In this document: piece after piece, positions 11,859 to 21,112 of the stretch
Layout: every line of letters begins with the position of its first letter
Numbering within the stretch: the first letter of the stretch is position 1
NCBI GenBank assembly: GCA_030068145.1
Contig: JAPJBO010000228.1
Location: 186,001 to 250,000 of the forward strand
Source: Diplonema papillatum
Taxonomy: Eukaryota > Euglenozoa > Diplonemea > Diplonemida > Diplonemidae
DNA: 64,000 bases
Direction: 5' to 3'
Notes under the pieces: generated by a model
What the model saw: the letters and a program-made list of their open reading frames with translations, nothing else
Databases searched by the model: none
What the model was told of the DNA's origin: nothing
Translations under genes and position numbers: made by a program

Positions 11859-12194
11859 AGGGCCGTCGAATTGGCGATCGAGGTCAGGGGTTCGGGAATC
11901 GGAATCGACATGATGGTCGATAACATGGGTGTAGTCCTGGCGATTCTGAAGGGCCACTGTCGACTCTTCGTGGGAAACGTGCTCCTTTCAAAGTTGTTTA
12001 AATTGCTGGAGGGACACGGGGCCACGTTGAGAGTCAGATGGGTGCCAACCCATTTGCAGGCGGCGGACCCATACACGCGAGGCTTACACCCGTCGAATAC
12101 CCTTGTCGTCCCGCAGTCTACAATTGACGAGCTCGCTAATCTGCGGGGGCCCTTAGGGACCCTAATCCCGTTCGTGAGAAAAAGCGAAGAATAA
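10389..12194 (+). CDS. Reverse transcriptase/RNase H of YR element 1
   Basis: About 600 codons; no upstream ATG in frame, as expected if made by -1 frameshift or reinitiation from YR. RT motifs: fingers with SGGLRVIVDGRKIND, motif A CDARSFFFQI, motif B LPMGWSWAP, motif C AWVDNFFF. The second Asp of motif C is Asn. RNase H follows with Asp in VGWSDASDD, Glu in SKELLAV, Asp in MVDNMGV and Asp in QAADPYTR. The stop codon lies within repeat B1, so the coding C terminus and the end repeat overlap. The protein should copy the element RNA into DNA and remove the RNA strand. Confidence 0.88.
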   Translation, partial: ARTPPDLAEAVLLRRPAFPQGWLRRARRAVPLFAFWTDYVGDDVLEAPEPDREADEGCIWQEGYSGPEWALPVDGKKPSVVPCYDGEIAPISSNSIDLAFVEELDETGELARLLQVIGSVEVFRSLLKPEWEDQPGRLRSTSRRMLRHASVLQACGLLQPTSLREAQFVLPVFTVPKSSGGLRVIVDGRKINDVFAPPPPMGLPRLEDAVAALLSWKWVISCDARSFFFQIPMDRAVSQFFCVNLAASRGGFESFVLRKLPMGWSWAPAIAQRIATVLAHQVQGFAWVDNFFFGAETEEACWAKARAFRALIEKARLEVKEDLVPTQRLKALGMEFDLTEGLVRMDPAWVKTLDLSWFERGPRITARTVFGWLGRIAWRCFAMKRRLCARQGLMDVARRLAGRIGVRYELWDNCVELSLKEIGELEREVLEIRANNWFRPVRPCREWIVGWSDASDDMWAVALEVGPGVVKAGFFHHLEGIFSKELLAVVRAVELAIEVRGSGIGIDMMVDNMGVVLAILKGHCRLFVGNVLLSKLFKLLEGHGATLRVRWVPTHLQAADPYTRGLHPSNTLVVPQSTIDELANLRGPLGTLIPFVRKSEE

Positions 12195-12439
12195 AAGCAC
12201 CTTCTTTTTTCCATCTATCTTTGTCAAGAGCTGCAACTCAACTATTCTTGAAAGTATGCCAATACTGCAGGGAATAGTTGACTAGACCTCTTGAGTTTGT
12301 GCTGACCACGAATAGGGGAGTCGGGAGAACCTACAAAGCCAAAAGCAGGACCGACCCCCCCGTTCGTGAGAAAAAGCGAAGAATAAAAGCACCTTCTTTT
12401 TTCCATCTATCTTTGTCAAGAGCTGCAACTCAACTATTC
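12167..12439 (+). repeat. B1-A2-B2 right-end repeats of YR element 1
   Basis: B1 12167-12247 (starts CCCGTTCGTGAG, ends CAACTATTC), A2 12248-12358, B2 12359-12439. The three abut without spacer, the arrangement called split direct repeats in PAT- and Ngaro-like elements. Confidence 0.88.
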
Positions 12440-12518
12440 CCGTTATTTTGCGTTTTCGACCGTTATATAACGTTATATAACGTTATATAACGTTATCAAC
12501 CGGCCATCTATGTCGCAC

Positions 12519-13541
12519 GGTCGAAGCTGCCTGGGATTTCGTCGAGAAGGGATCGAACATGGGATACCTTGTGAGCCATCAACGACTTATGCTTCGCTGA
12601 CACAGGCAGTCAAGGCCCCGATGCTCCCTACGGTGCCTGACGCGGCAATGCCAGGGTCCGCACACCGCCCGAGCTTCGCCGCTGGAATGAAAACAGAGTG
12701 GATGTTAAGCAAGATGGAGACAATCTGCGCCAGAGACCATGCCGTACCTGAGTATCCGCAGGACGTACCCTTAGTGAAAGCTGGAACTTCCCTTCAAGAC
12801 GCTGGCTGCCGCCGTTGGCCGCGCGGTAGACAAGAAGAGGAGGGCCCACAGCACGGCAAGACGACGATTTCCCGCGAGCCAGACTCGCCAGCCACCAGGA
12901 CCTCGGACTGGGCTGTACCCACGGCGCCGTCACCAACCGTGCCAGAGCCGCCGGCCGCTACACACGTACAACGGGACGACCTGCGGCCACCGTAGAAGTA
13001 CGTGAGGAAAAGAGGAGACCGGAAACTCACTGAGAGATGGTCCCTGCAGTCTCTCTCTCTCTCTTCATCTGTTGTTCATGCATCGAATAACAGGTCTACA
13101 CCACCTTTCCAATGGGCTGAACAAACAACCCCAAAAACGTGCCCGCAGGCGGTCTCCTGCATATGAGACGACGCTCTCAGAATTATTCAGCAATGTCAAG
13201 TTTCATTTTGTTTTCAGCCGTGCGTGCAGCCGGCATTTGCATGTTCGACTGCCAATCGCGCTCTCCTCTCGTCCTCCAAGTTCTTGAAACGAAGCACGCA
13301 CTTATTTCTCCATCGTTACCCTTGTTGTGAATGCTCAGCTACCTGCAGCCGTCTTCGTTGTTCGCAAGCTGTGTCAAGCGAAAAAACGAAGCGAAGGCCA
13401 AGAGAGAGGCTGAGAGAAGGCAGTCACCACGTAGCTCGCCTACAGTAAACCGGCAAGAAGTCTACCCACTGTTGTCCACGGTCTGGACAGCTTCGTCTTT
13501 CAATTCGAACCGTAACAGCCAAAGAAAAAAAGGCCCGAAAA
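12519..13541. other. Intergenic, possible decayed coding and a repeat tail
   Basis: A short open stretch at 12519-12600 reads plausibly as protein (EAAWDFVEKGSNMGYL) and then stops; it could be a remnant exon at the insertion target. Near 13018-13060 lies a motif (ACCGGA..GAGATGGTCCCTGCA then CT repeats) shared with 27306, 35966 and 50274. No gene is supported. Confidence 0.3.
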
Positions 13542-14333
13542 ATGCGCATGCCAACGTTCTACGTGTCGCACGGCGGCGGTCCGTGGCCGTGGATGACCGA
13601 TATGAAGGCCATGTGTGCGAAACTCGACAAATCATTGCGTAGCATCCCTGGTATGCTGCCGGAAAAGCCGAAAGCAGTGCTGCTGATAACCGCGCATTGG
13701 GAAGGCAGCGACATCGAAATATCTGCGGGAAAACAGCCGGGCATGTTGTATGACTATGGTGGGTTTCCACCGGAGACCTACAAAATTCAGTACCCGGCGC
13801 CGGGGTCTCCAGAAATTGCCCAATCAGTTGCACAACGGTTGCAGGCAGCCGGTATTCGGTGCAAACTTGACACGAAGCGCGGGTATGACCACGGAACGTT
13901 CGTGCCAATGGCAGTCATGTATCCGAAGGCGGACATGCCGCTCGTACAGATGTCGATTCTGCAGTCATACGACCCCGCCAGACATGCCGAAATTGGGCGC
14001 GCCCTCGCGCCTCTGCGTGACGAAGGTATCGCTATTGTGGCAAGCGGTGTCAGCTTTCACAACCTGCGTCAGTTCGGACCCGCCGGAAAGGAGCCCTCTC
14101 AGAAGTTTGACCAGTGGCTACGTGATGCAGTCCTTGCAGCCCCCGGCCCCAAGCGGACTGCAGCTGTTAGCGCATGGGAGAAAGCGCCCCATGCACGTTT
14201 TTGCCACCCGCAGGAAGATCACCTGGTCCCCATTTTCGTTGCTATGGGGGCGGCCGAAAACGACCCTGCCACTTGTATCTACAATGATCTGATGATGGGT
14301 ACCTGCGCCATCAGCAGCTTCAGGTTCGGCTGA
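13542..14333 (+). CDS. LigB-family extradiol dioxygenase (DODA/YgiD-like), 263 aa
   Basis: A single intronless frame from ATG 13542. It matches the class III extradiol dioxygenase family of plant and bacterial 4,5-DOPA dioxygenase: N-terminal SHGGG (His10), LITAHWE (His52), YDHGTFVPM (His117), SGVSFHNLR (His173), and C-terminal HPQEDHLVP (His222, His227). In this family His residues hold a divalent metal (Fe or Zn) and another acts as catalytic base. Length is normal for the family (about 260). The likely reaction is ring opening of a catechol; the true substrate cannot be read from sequence. The absence of introns and the bacterial-like length leave old horizontal transfer open but unproven. 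Confidence 0.88.
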   Translation: MRMPTFYVSHGGGPWPWMTDMKAMCAKLDKSLRSIPGMLPEKPKAVLLITAHWEGSDIEISAGKQPGMLYDYGGFPPETYKIQYPAPGSPEIAQSVAQRLQAAGIRCKLDTKRGYDHGTFVPMAVMYPKADMPLVQMSILQSYDPARHAEIGRALAPLRDEGIAIVASGVSFHNLRQFGPAGKEPSQKFDQWLRDAVLAAPGPKRTAAVSAWEKAPHARFCHPQEDHLVPIFVAMGAAENDPATCIYNDLMMGTCAISSFRFG

Positions 14334-16464
14334 TGTGCGTAGGTAAACGGTTTTTTAGTGTGAAGTTTCGCAGGTCCACCCGTTCCGTACATTAAGCCCT
14401 CCAAGGATGCGGTGGTGAGACCACGAAAGCATGCGTGGTTTACAAAAGCAGCAAACGGCTACTGGGCAGGATTCACCACCCGTTTCACCTCGTTCGGGGC
14501 TTCCATTTAGTCTACAGCTCGATGTTCGTCCATCCCGCACGGCCTCTGTAAAAGAGTCATGCCTACATTCTGTGAAAGAAGGTTTCCCGGACGAAACGCA
14601 TCGCCCTCCTCTCTTGTTCCCTTCGTCCCGTCTCTGGAAAGGGATTGCCGTTTTCGAGTTAGTGTTCGGTACCGGGGTCTTCGTCACCTCGAACAGCTGA
14701 GTGTTCTCTCTTGCGGTCTTTGCCTGTTTTATGGGTTCCAGGTTTCTCCCGGTTCCGTTCCAAGATTAATTCTTGCAGGGACGATGCAAGCATATCGCGC
14801 AAGATTGAAGGCTTCGTTGTTTTGTATTCTTTCCTATTAAAAACTGCCGCATCCGGTTCTTGTTTTCAGCTTCCTGTGTTTATATCGGCTGCTTCGCGTG
14901 GCCAGTTGCGCGGCAAGGTGACCACTGCCCGGCCATTGGGTACCCAATGCACAACGAGTGGTCGTCTAGTGGTCGGTACGTGAGGCAAGAAGCGGCCGAA
15001 ACATGATGTGTGACGCCTGCAAAGTAGGTAGCGACCTGTGCAGTCTATCGTCACAGATTGTTGCTGAAACTTGGGCCTATGATATTGTCGTTCGTCAGGG
15101 TCGTTCGTCAGAGTGAGCCAATGCCTCTCATCTCACCTTAAAGACACGGCTGTGCCACGTATGCATTGTGCACTGAGTTGCAGTCTTTGGGGACAAGGGG
15201 ATCATTGCTCCGTGCTTCCACTGAGCCTGTTTGCGTTCCCATTCCATCGGATGAGGACGAAAACTTCTGGTCATTATCGCAGCTTTGCAGAGTCCTGCGG
15301 CCTTCCTCACCGTCTGCTCTCGTGCGGCGGCCTCGTACGCTCATCACACCTTCGAACGCCTGCTGACGTCCGTGACCTTTTATTGAGGCCACCCATGTTC
15401 CCGCCCTCCGAGAGATATCAGAACGTTGACATGCATCTCGAATACCGGATGCACTTGCTTTGTACAATCTTCGCAGGCGTCGCATCGCGCTCTTCGTCGC
15501 GTGTGACTCCATCGCCAAGTCGCGATTCTCCGCCGTCGCACGTCTCTACACCTCATCCATCGCGCGGTTTTACAAAGCGTCGGCGTCTACTTTCTGCTCG
15601 CGCAGCACGTGCTCTAGCTTCGTCGACGTTCGGAACAGCGTGCGTTCCCTGTCATGTGGTCAACGACAAGTTCGCTGTCCCCCTGATACACTAACTCTTC
15701 GCTCAGCTCCGGTTGGCCCTGCAGTCGGTCCGGTGCTTGACCAGAGTAAGCTCTGCGATGTCGTTCGTCGCTCATTCGATCGGGGCGCAGATTTCCCACT
15801 CTTGTAGTCATTCGTATGCAACTGCCAGTTTTTACGCGACCGTCGCGCCTCCCGTGGAGCGAGAGCCGAAACCAAGTCTGCAGGCAGCAGAATCGGCCCG
15901 AGTCAGAGCCAGCCATCGAGGTGAGCCGGGTGGGCCATCGTGTGCTTCGACCGGCGAGGCCAGTGCCTCTGCTGTTGTCGACACCGGTGCGCCGTCGTCG
16001 TGCGCATACTGAGGCTAGGCGTGCAGGGCACGGGTCCTTTGCGGCTTGCCGGTGGTGGGGTCGTGCGCTTCGGGGGCGACCACTGGGGGAGGTCAAATAC
16101 TGTAGGTAGTCAAATACAATATTATTGGCAAATACAATAGGTACGCTGAACAGGGGGTTTCGGTGAGCATAGTTTTGGAATACAATATCATTTGTCCTCA
16201 GTGGGGGTTTGCAGGGGTTTCCACGGGCTTCCCCCCTCGAGAGCAGCTTCTTTTTCGAGAAGTTCACTGTGAACCACTCCTGAAGCCGGGAGTCCAATCT
16301 TACTGCTTGCTTTCGCTGTCGATGGCATTTTCCTCGGATTCGGGCTCAACAGGACACAGATAACAATCAGACTCCCGCCAAGGCAACAACTACCAGGACA
16401 CTAGACCGATACGGGCTACATGGCAACCCCTGCTAAACATAGTGCTCGCCAAGAACTCAATGCT
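14334..16464. other. Gene-poor stretch with dispersed repeats
   Basis: No supported gene. The segment 15111-15160 (GAGTGAGCC, then ATGCCTCTCATCTCACC) recurs at 49281-49330 inside a short insertion. The segment 15915-16080 recurs in diverged form at 17349-17560 (shared ACCGGCGAGGCC and GGTGCGCCGTCGTC). Open frames here are short and Ser/Arg-rich. Confidence 0.4.
15915..16080 (+). repeat. Diverged dispersed repeat, copy 1
   Basis: Shares ordered blocks with 17349-17560: ACCGGCGAGGCC, GTCGTCGACAC, GGTGCGCCGTCGTC, and a GC-rich end followed by GGTCAAAT. Same strand in both places. Confidence 0.5.
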
Positions 16465-16935
16465 AGTGCATGCTAATCCATGTGGTTCATGTACTTAAAA
16501 GAACCCAATGCTAAACATGTCGCCACCAACGCCAGGAACCAGCGAACGACCAGCGCTGAAGAAGAGGGTGCTCGGCACCCCGAAGGAAGGCCCGATCGCC
16601 GGCCGCAAACGGAAGAAGACGAAGGCGACCACACCCGACTCAGGGGTGCATCGAAGGAAGAAGAAGGTACCGAGGGCAAGCAGCTCTCCGAAACGACCGG
16701 GAACCACGGGCACACCAATGCCCTCGAAAGTGGAAAACAGGCACTCCTGCCCGCCCTTGTACTCGCCGACTCAGTCTTTGGAATCGCAAGAAAGCCAAAT
16801 CCCGCTAGCGCCACAAATGCTCGACCTTGACGACGCAATGGCAGGTGACGACGTCATCCGATAACCTGGCTATCGAGGCAGTGCATGCTAATCCATGTGG
16901 TTCATGTACTTAAAAGAACTCAATGCTAAACATGT
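16465..16935 (+). repeat. 56-bp direct repeat flanking a small ORF
   Basis: 16465-16520 and 16880-16935 are identical except for one base (ACCC versus ACTC). Each contains TGCTAATCCATGTGG and ACTTAAAAGAAC. The small block GAACTCAATGCTA also occurs just before copy 1 (16453-16464). The repeats bracket the 118-aa ORF and could mark the ends of a short insertion. Confidence 0.7.
16508..16864 (+). CDS. Small basic Ser/Pro-rich ORF, 118 aa, unknown
   Basis: ATG lies in the tail of the first 56-bp repeat. The product is lysine/arginine-rich with several NLS-like clusters (GRKRKKTK, HRRKKKV), many SP/TP sites, and an acidic C terminus (LDLDDAMAGDD). It has no known fold and is probably disordered. 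Coding status rests only on composition; it could be the reading frame of a short element bounded by the direct repeats. Confidence 0.3.
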   Translation: MLNMSPPTPGTSERPALKKRVLGTPKEGPIAGRKRKKTKATTPDSGVHRRKKKVPRASSSPKRPGTTGTPMPSKVENRHSCPPLYSPTQSLESQESQIPLAPQMLDLDDAMAGDDVIR

Positions 16936-17785
16936 ATGCATGTGGGGAGCCCGCAATCTCTTTCCTCGCAAACGTGAACTCGGTGTCGGTCACAAGAGGC
17001 ATGGACTTGGCAAAACACATAGAAGAAAAAGAGTGCGCGCTAAAATAAGTCGAATAGTCGGCAACAGGCAACAAAGATACACACACAAACAAACTATACC
17101 TTAAAGGAACCTTTACGACTATGGTCACCCGGAGACTATAAAGCCCCGGATCCCTAAGCGAACTTGCACTCTAAAAACGGCGTCGTTGCAGCACGAAGGC
17201 AGCAGGCGCTGACGAGCTCGCCTTTGTCCCTCAACATGTGATCGAATCAGCTACTGCTGCCCGACCACTGGTTGACTACTCGTTTTTCAGTGGTCACCCG
17301 TGGGCCAGGCAATGGTGATCGACCACTCGTTTATCAGTCGTCATCACTTGACCACTGGTGTCGTGGAAGGCCGGGGCGCCGTGGTGCTTGGACCGGCGAG
17401 GCCGCCGCCGTCGTCGACACTGGTGCGCCGTCGTCATTGAGCCTGTGTGCGCAGAGCGGATGTGGGTGAGACCTCGGGCGTGCCGGGCGCGGCTCGTTTG
17501 CGGCCTGCCGATGGGATCGTGCGCGTCGGGGGCGTCTTCATCTGGAAGGTGGGTCAAATGGGGATAGCGCGCGCCGTTTCCGGCCTGCGCGACGGTTGCT
17601 GTCTCTTGCCGTGGCTGCGACCTTCACGACATCGCTGCCGTAGCGGCCAGCATCTCCGTGGTGCCCCGTGCTGCATATCAAGGTCAGACTACTACTACCT
17701 CCAAAACCGGCATTCGAAGCGAGAAGTCGCGATCAACAAAACGACAGGCAGAAGGTCCAAACAGGACTGGTGGGAAAAATAGAAC
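16936..17785. other. Intergenic with diverged repeat copy 2
   Basis: Contains the second copy (17349-17560) of the repeat at 15915-16080. Near 17225-17360, short motifs of the type CCACTGGTTGACTACTCG and TGATCGACCACTCG repeat. No gene is supported. Confidence 0.4.
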
Positions 17786-19330
17786 ATGCCGCCGAGGACG
17801 AAGTGGATTCGGCTTGCCTCGCACAGCAAGAAGTGTCAACGCCGGTCGACGCCACGATTCTTGGGTACCGAGCACTTCGGTACTGACACGGAAACAGCAG
17901 CTTATATCCGACGTCGCTACAGTGGAGCTGTGACAGAAGCGTTGGGTGACTGCGACGCCTTGAAAGGCGAACGCTTGCGCATGGAGCTGGAGCACGAGCT
18001 AGACCGCTTGCGGCAGGCGAACCCTGCCGCCGTACGTGAGCAGACGCTCAGCACCATCCTGGATTACGTGGGTCAGGTCAAAGGAGGAAAGCGGGCACAT
18101 CAGATGTACGAGAAATGGAAGCGGCTCGGACTGCACACAACACCGGCGTGTACTCGATTTTTGCTGCCATACCTTTCTGGTGCCCGGCTCGATAAAGTCT
18201 GGCGTGAGTGCACAGCCTCTACGTCTCCTGTAGACGTGCAGCTCGTTCATGCATGGCTGCGCGGGCGTGCCCGCGGCACAAAAGGCGTTGACGATGCAGT
18301 TTATGCTTTGAGTTTGCTTCAAGAGTCGTGCCATGCTCCGACACCCGAGACGCATGCGCTCCTGCTTCGGCTCGCACGATTTCCGAGCGAAGCTACGAAG
18401 ATTCTCAGGCTTTGCAGCCTCACGTGGGAAGATGTAATGCAATCAGCGCCGATGCTCGAATCCGCTTGCTGGAGCGTCGAGAAGGTACAGCATGCTATGC
18501 ACCTCCTATCAAGGTGGTGCGTGGTGGCCAACCAGCCGCTGCCGCATCAGTTGTGGGATCCTGTGGTGGAAGCAGGGCTGAAGCAGAATGCAAAGCGGCA
18601 ATGGCGGGAAAGATTATCGTGGGACGCTTTCACAGAGATGTGGGGCCGTATCGATTCGGCCGGGCTCGGTCCGTCATCTTTTGCTTACGCGTCTTGTATG
18701 AAAGCTGCGGCGCTGCGTTGCAGCGCGATGGTTGCTGTAGCCAGCAATGAAATGCATGCCTCTGGCTGCTTACCGCAAAGCACCGAAGACGTTCGAGACG
18801 CTGTGCGATTTGCGGAAAAGGTCCGTTTTTCCATGTACAACATAAAACAAAACTACGCATTTCTTTCAGCTGGATGAGGCCGCAGCAGTGCTTTTGTGAT
18901 TGTTCAGTCTTGTTTTCTTGCGATCGAAGAAACTCAATTACCGCTCACACAGGTGTTCTCGTCCGCTCTTCAGCGGGGGCGGTATTTCAACCATCTGTTG
19001 TGGATATGGCTTTTCGCGACGTACCAGACTGCCGGTCTTCCAAAGCGATCGCTGGTGCTAGGTCGCCTCAGCCGCGCTCAGTGGAAAGTGCGCCCAACGA
19101 AAGCTCTCCTGGCGTCGTATGTTCGAGCCACGAGGCCACTGGCAGCCGCTGCTTCGCAAGCCAAGGGCCGCTTCGTCCCAATCAAAGTATCTCTACTGCC
19201 TAAACGCTGCGACCCGTACAAGGAGCATCGTCCGCCGCCGGAAACTTGGGAAAGCGTGACTTCGCTTGCAGTTTTGCCGTGGACGCCCGGCCAAAGGCCT
19301 GATCGCAGACTCCTGGTGAAGCTGGCTTAG
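17786..19330 (+). CDS. PPR-like organellar RNA-binding protein, 476 aa, 3 exons
   Basis: Proposed exons: 17786-18820, 18870-18887 and 18953-19330, all phase 0. The introns are very short: 49 bp (GTCCGT..TTTCAG) and 65 bp (GTGCTT..CACACAG). The 18-bp middle exon supplies LDEAAA, giving the join RFAEKLDEAAAVFSSALQRG, typical of a PPR helix pair. The body consists of repeating helical pairs about 35 residues apart (YVGQVKGGKRAHQMYEKWKR; DAVYALSLLQESCHAPTPET; WGRIDSAGLGPSSFAYASCM). The basic N terminus (MPPRTKWIRLASHSKK) could be a transit peptide. PPR proteins bind organelle RNA and act in its processing. The family call is by pattern only. Confidence 0.55.
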
Positions 19331-20089
19331 CCTTTTCACCCTGTAGCCTCATTGTTCTCAGAAGCAGTTGGTACACGAGAACACTGCTTCTACTCCCGCA
19401 GAAAGAATGGAGCGTATCGGACGACTGCAACAATTCAGAACGTTCGAGCACTACACCGCTATCTATGCCTAGCTTTAGTCCTGTTTCTCAGTCTTGCACG
19501 ACACCCTTGCCTCCCGATTCGCGAGCAGTTTTCACAAAATACTGCATTTCCATTCCGTTTCTCTGCAGCTTCAGGACAATGCATGCAACTTGGCGTGGTA
19601 TGCGACTTGCAGTTGCAGGTCTTCTTTTTTTACACAAGCAGGACGATACCACGGTATCATTCCTTCGCTGAAGGCGCTCTTGCAGCATACACTGACTTGA
19701 AACCCTAACACCTTGCGATAAGGGTTCGAGCCTGCAAGACTGACCTATCGACAGGCAAAGCTAGAAATTATGGCAAGGGTGTGAATGGTAAAGGAGAGCG
19801 ATGTCGATGTTTCTCAGCACCACATCTACAGTCGAGTCAGGCAGCTTTGAGCTACCGGCACCAAGTGGTTCGTGCATCGCAGGAGGAACCCAGTTGGCTG
19901 TTACAAGCGCGCTCCCAGGTTCCGTAGTAGTCTGACTGCAATAGCGCTTCAGCCTCGCCCGATTCTCGCCTTCTCTCATAAAAAAGCGACACTCCTTGCT
20001 CATGCTGCAAAACCATCCACAGTCAGTGACGCATTCGCGTCTGGGCAGCCAGCCCGCAAAAAGAAAAAGGTGTACACGCGTGTTCAAAA
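19331..20089. other. Intergenic, nothing recognised
   Basis: Only short open frames with no domain. It presumably contains the 3' flank of the PPR-like gene and the promoter of the SDR gene. Confidence 0.4.
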
Positions 20090-21112
20090 ATGTCACCACC
20101 ACCACCGCCGCCTCCCAAGGCTTCACCTGTTGACAAATTGAAGAAGGCCCTTCTTCTGTTACCGATTGATGTCCAGGAGGCACTTTGCGTTGTGTGCGGC
20201 GTCCTTTTTCTGCTCGTCGTCATCGATTACACTTGGTGGTACATAGTCTCAGGCGTGACGATGGGCAGCTTGTGGAAGGTGCTTCGGAGTCGTTTTATGA
20301 AAGCGGACATTCGAGGCGATCTGGTGTGCATAACAGGCGCGACTGGTACGGTGGGAGCTTGCTTAGCGAAGGCTTTTGTGGAGCGAGGATGCAGGCTGGT
20401 GTTAATTGACAGCAACGTAGTCATGCTTGATGCGTTGGAGAACGAGCTGAGGAAGCTCGGATGCTCTCAGTGCATCAGCTTTGCAGCGGACGTGACCAAC
20501 CGCGAAGTTATGCTCGGTGTGTCCGAACGCGTACTACGGGATGTCGGTCACGTCTCGATTTTAGTCAATCTTGCTTCGATGAAATCTGGGTTCTCCTTTT
20601 CGGAGTGCCCTGACCATCTGCTTCTGCAAAGCCTTGAAGTGAACATGATCTCCCGGTTGTGGACCGCCCGCGCCTTCCTATCGCACATGGTCGACAAAAA
20701 TCGAGGTTGGATTGTAGAAGTTGTGAGCCAGGACGCGATTCTCGGTGCCACCGGCTTGTTTGACCGATCCCTGCCTCAGCAAGGTGCAGTAGCGTTTCAG
20801 AATTGTCTGCAAGTTGAGATGCGTGCATTGCGCAGAGCCGTCAAAGTGGTAACATGTGTCGCCAACATTGAGGAACCTCATGATGCGCCACATCGCTATG
20901 AAGCATCAGTGTTCCCACAGCTCTTTACTCCGCGAAGAAGCCCGGAAGATTTGAGCCAACGAATTGTGAACGCTGTTCTATCAGGAGAACGGCACGTGTA
21001 CTACCCGTGTACAGCTACCTTTATACCTTACTTACAGCTGTTGCCATCATTCTTGTACGAAGGCCTCATGAACATCACATCGTTGGACACGCACAGAACT
21101 CTCAGGCGGTAA
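20090..21112 (+). CDS. Membrane SDR-family protein lacking catalytic Tyr/Lys, 340 aa
   Basis: Intronless. A proline-rich N terminus is followed by a transmembrane segment at about 31-53 (CVVCGVLFLLVVIDYTWWYIV region), then a Rossmann fold with the cofactor motif TGATGTVG (82-89), an Asp at the end of beta-2 (LVLID), ADVTN, and the family Asn in EVNMISRLW. Length and N-terminal anchor fit the SDR16C group (retinol/17-beta-hydroxysteroid dehydrogenases of ER and lipid droplets). The expected NNAG is NLAS (160-163). The catalytic Ser is kept at 213, but Tyr is Arg226 and the +4 Lys is Gln230. It is therefore probably a pseudoenzyme or scaffold that may still bind NAD(P). Confidence 0.8.
   Translation: MSPPPPPPPKASPVDKLKKALLLLPIDVQEALCVVCGVLFLLVVIDYTWWYIVSGVTMGSLWKVLRSRFMKADIRGDLVCITGATGTVGACLAKAFVERGCRLVLIDSNVVMLDALENELRKLGCSQCISFAADVTNREVMLGVSERVLRDVGHVSILVNLASMKSGFSFSECPDHLLLQSLEVNMISRLWTARAFLSHMVDKNRGWIVEVVSQDAILGATGLFDRSLPQQGAVAFQNCLQVEMRALRRAVKVVTCVANIEEPHDAPHRYEASVFPQLFTPRRSPEDLSQRIVNAVLSGERHVYYPCTATFIPYLQLLPSFLYEGLMNITSLDTHRTLRR

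Larger units (their letters stand above)
6872..12439 (+). mobile_element. YR retrotransposon 1 (DIRS/PAT/Ngaro-like)
   Basis: The element has split direct repeats in the form A1-body-B1-A2-B2. A is 111 bp (6872-6982; 12248-12358). B is 81 bp (12167-12247; 12359-12439). A1 continues for about 48 bp into the start of B (6983-7030). Body genes are Gag (7050-7967), tyrosine recombinase (8120-8956) and RT/RNase H (10389-12194), with a 1472-bp tandem duplication covering most of RT. Known YR retrotransposons integrate through a circular DNA by recombination, without an integrase or target duplication; none is visible at its ends. The order Gag-YR-RT differs from the usual Gag-RT-YR. Confidence 0.85.
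6275..12518. mobile_element. TIR element with 6-bp target duplication, split by retroelement 1
   Basis: The hexamer TCGCAC occurs at 6275-6280 and 12513-12518. It directly abuts inverted ends, CATAGATGGCC at 6281 and its complement GGCCATCTATG ending at 12512. Both ends continue inward into runs of the palindrome CGTTATATAACG (6290-6320, 6430-6480; 12462-12498). The left internal part (6300-6870) also has AT-rich repeats such as AAAATGGCCGAAATCTGG. No transposase is visible, so this looks like a non-autonomous (MITE-like) element into which YR retrotransposon 1 inserted later. Confidence 0.65.

Noticed and set aside
12525-12605. Possible tRNA gene on the minus strand (GTTCGATCCC box, matching ends)
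   Set aside because: The distance from the T-loop to the 3' end is too long and the T stem does not pair; coding remnant is more likely.
13542-14333. Bacterial contamination as the source of the dioxygenase
   Set aside because: It sits between eukaryotic elements in the same window with no change in context; horizontal transfer in the past remains possible but is not shown.
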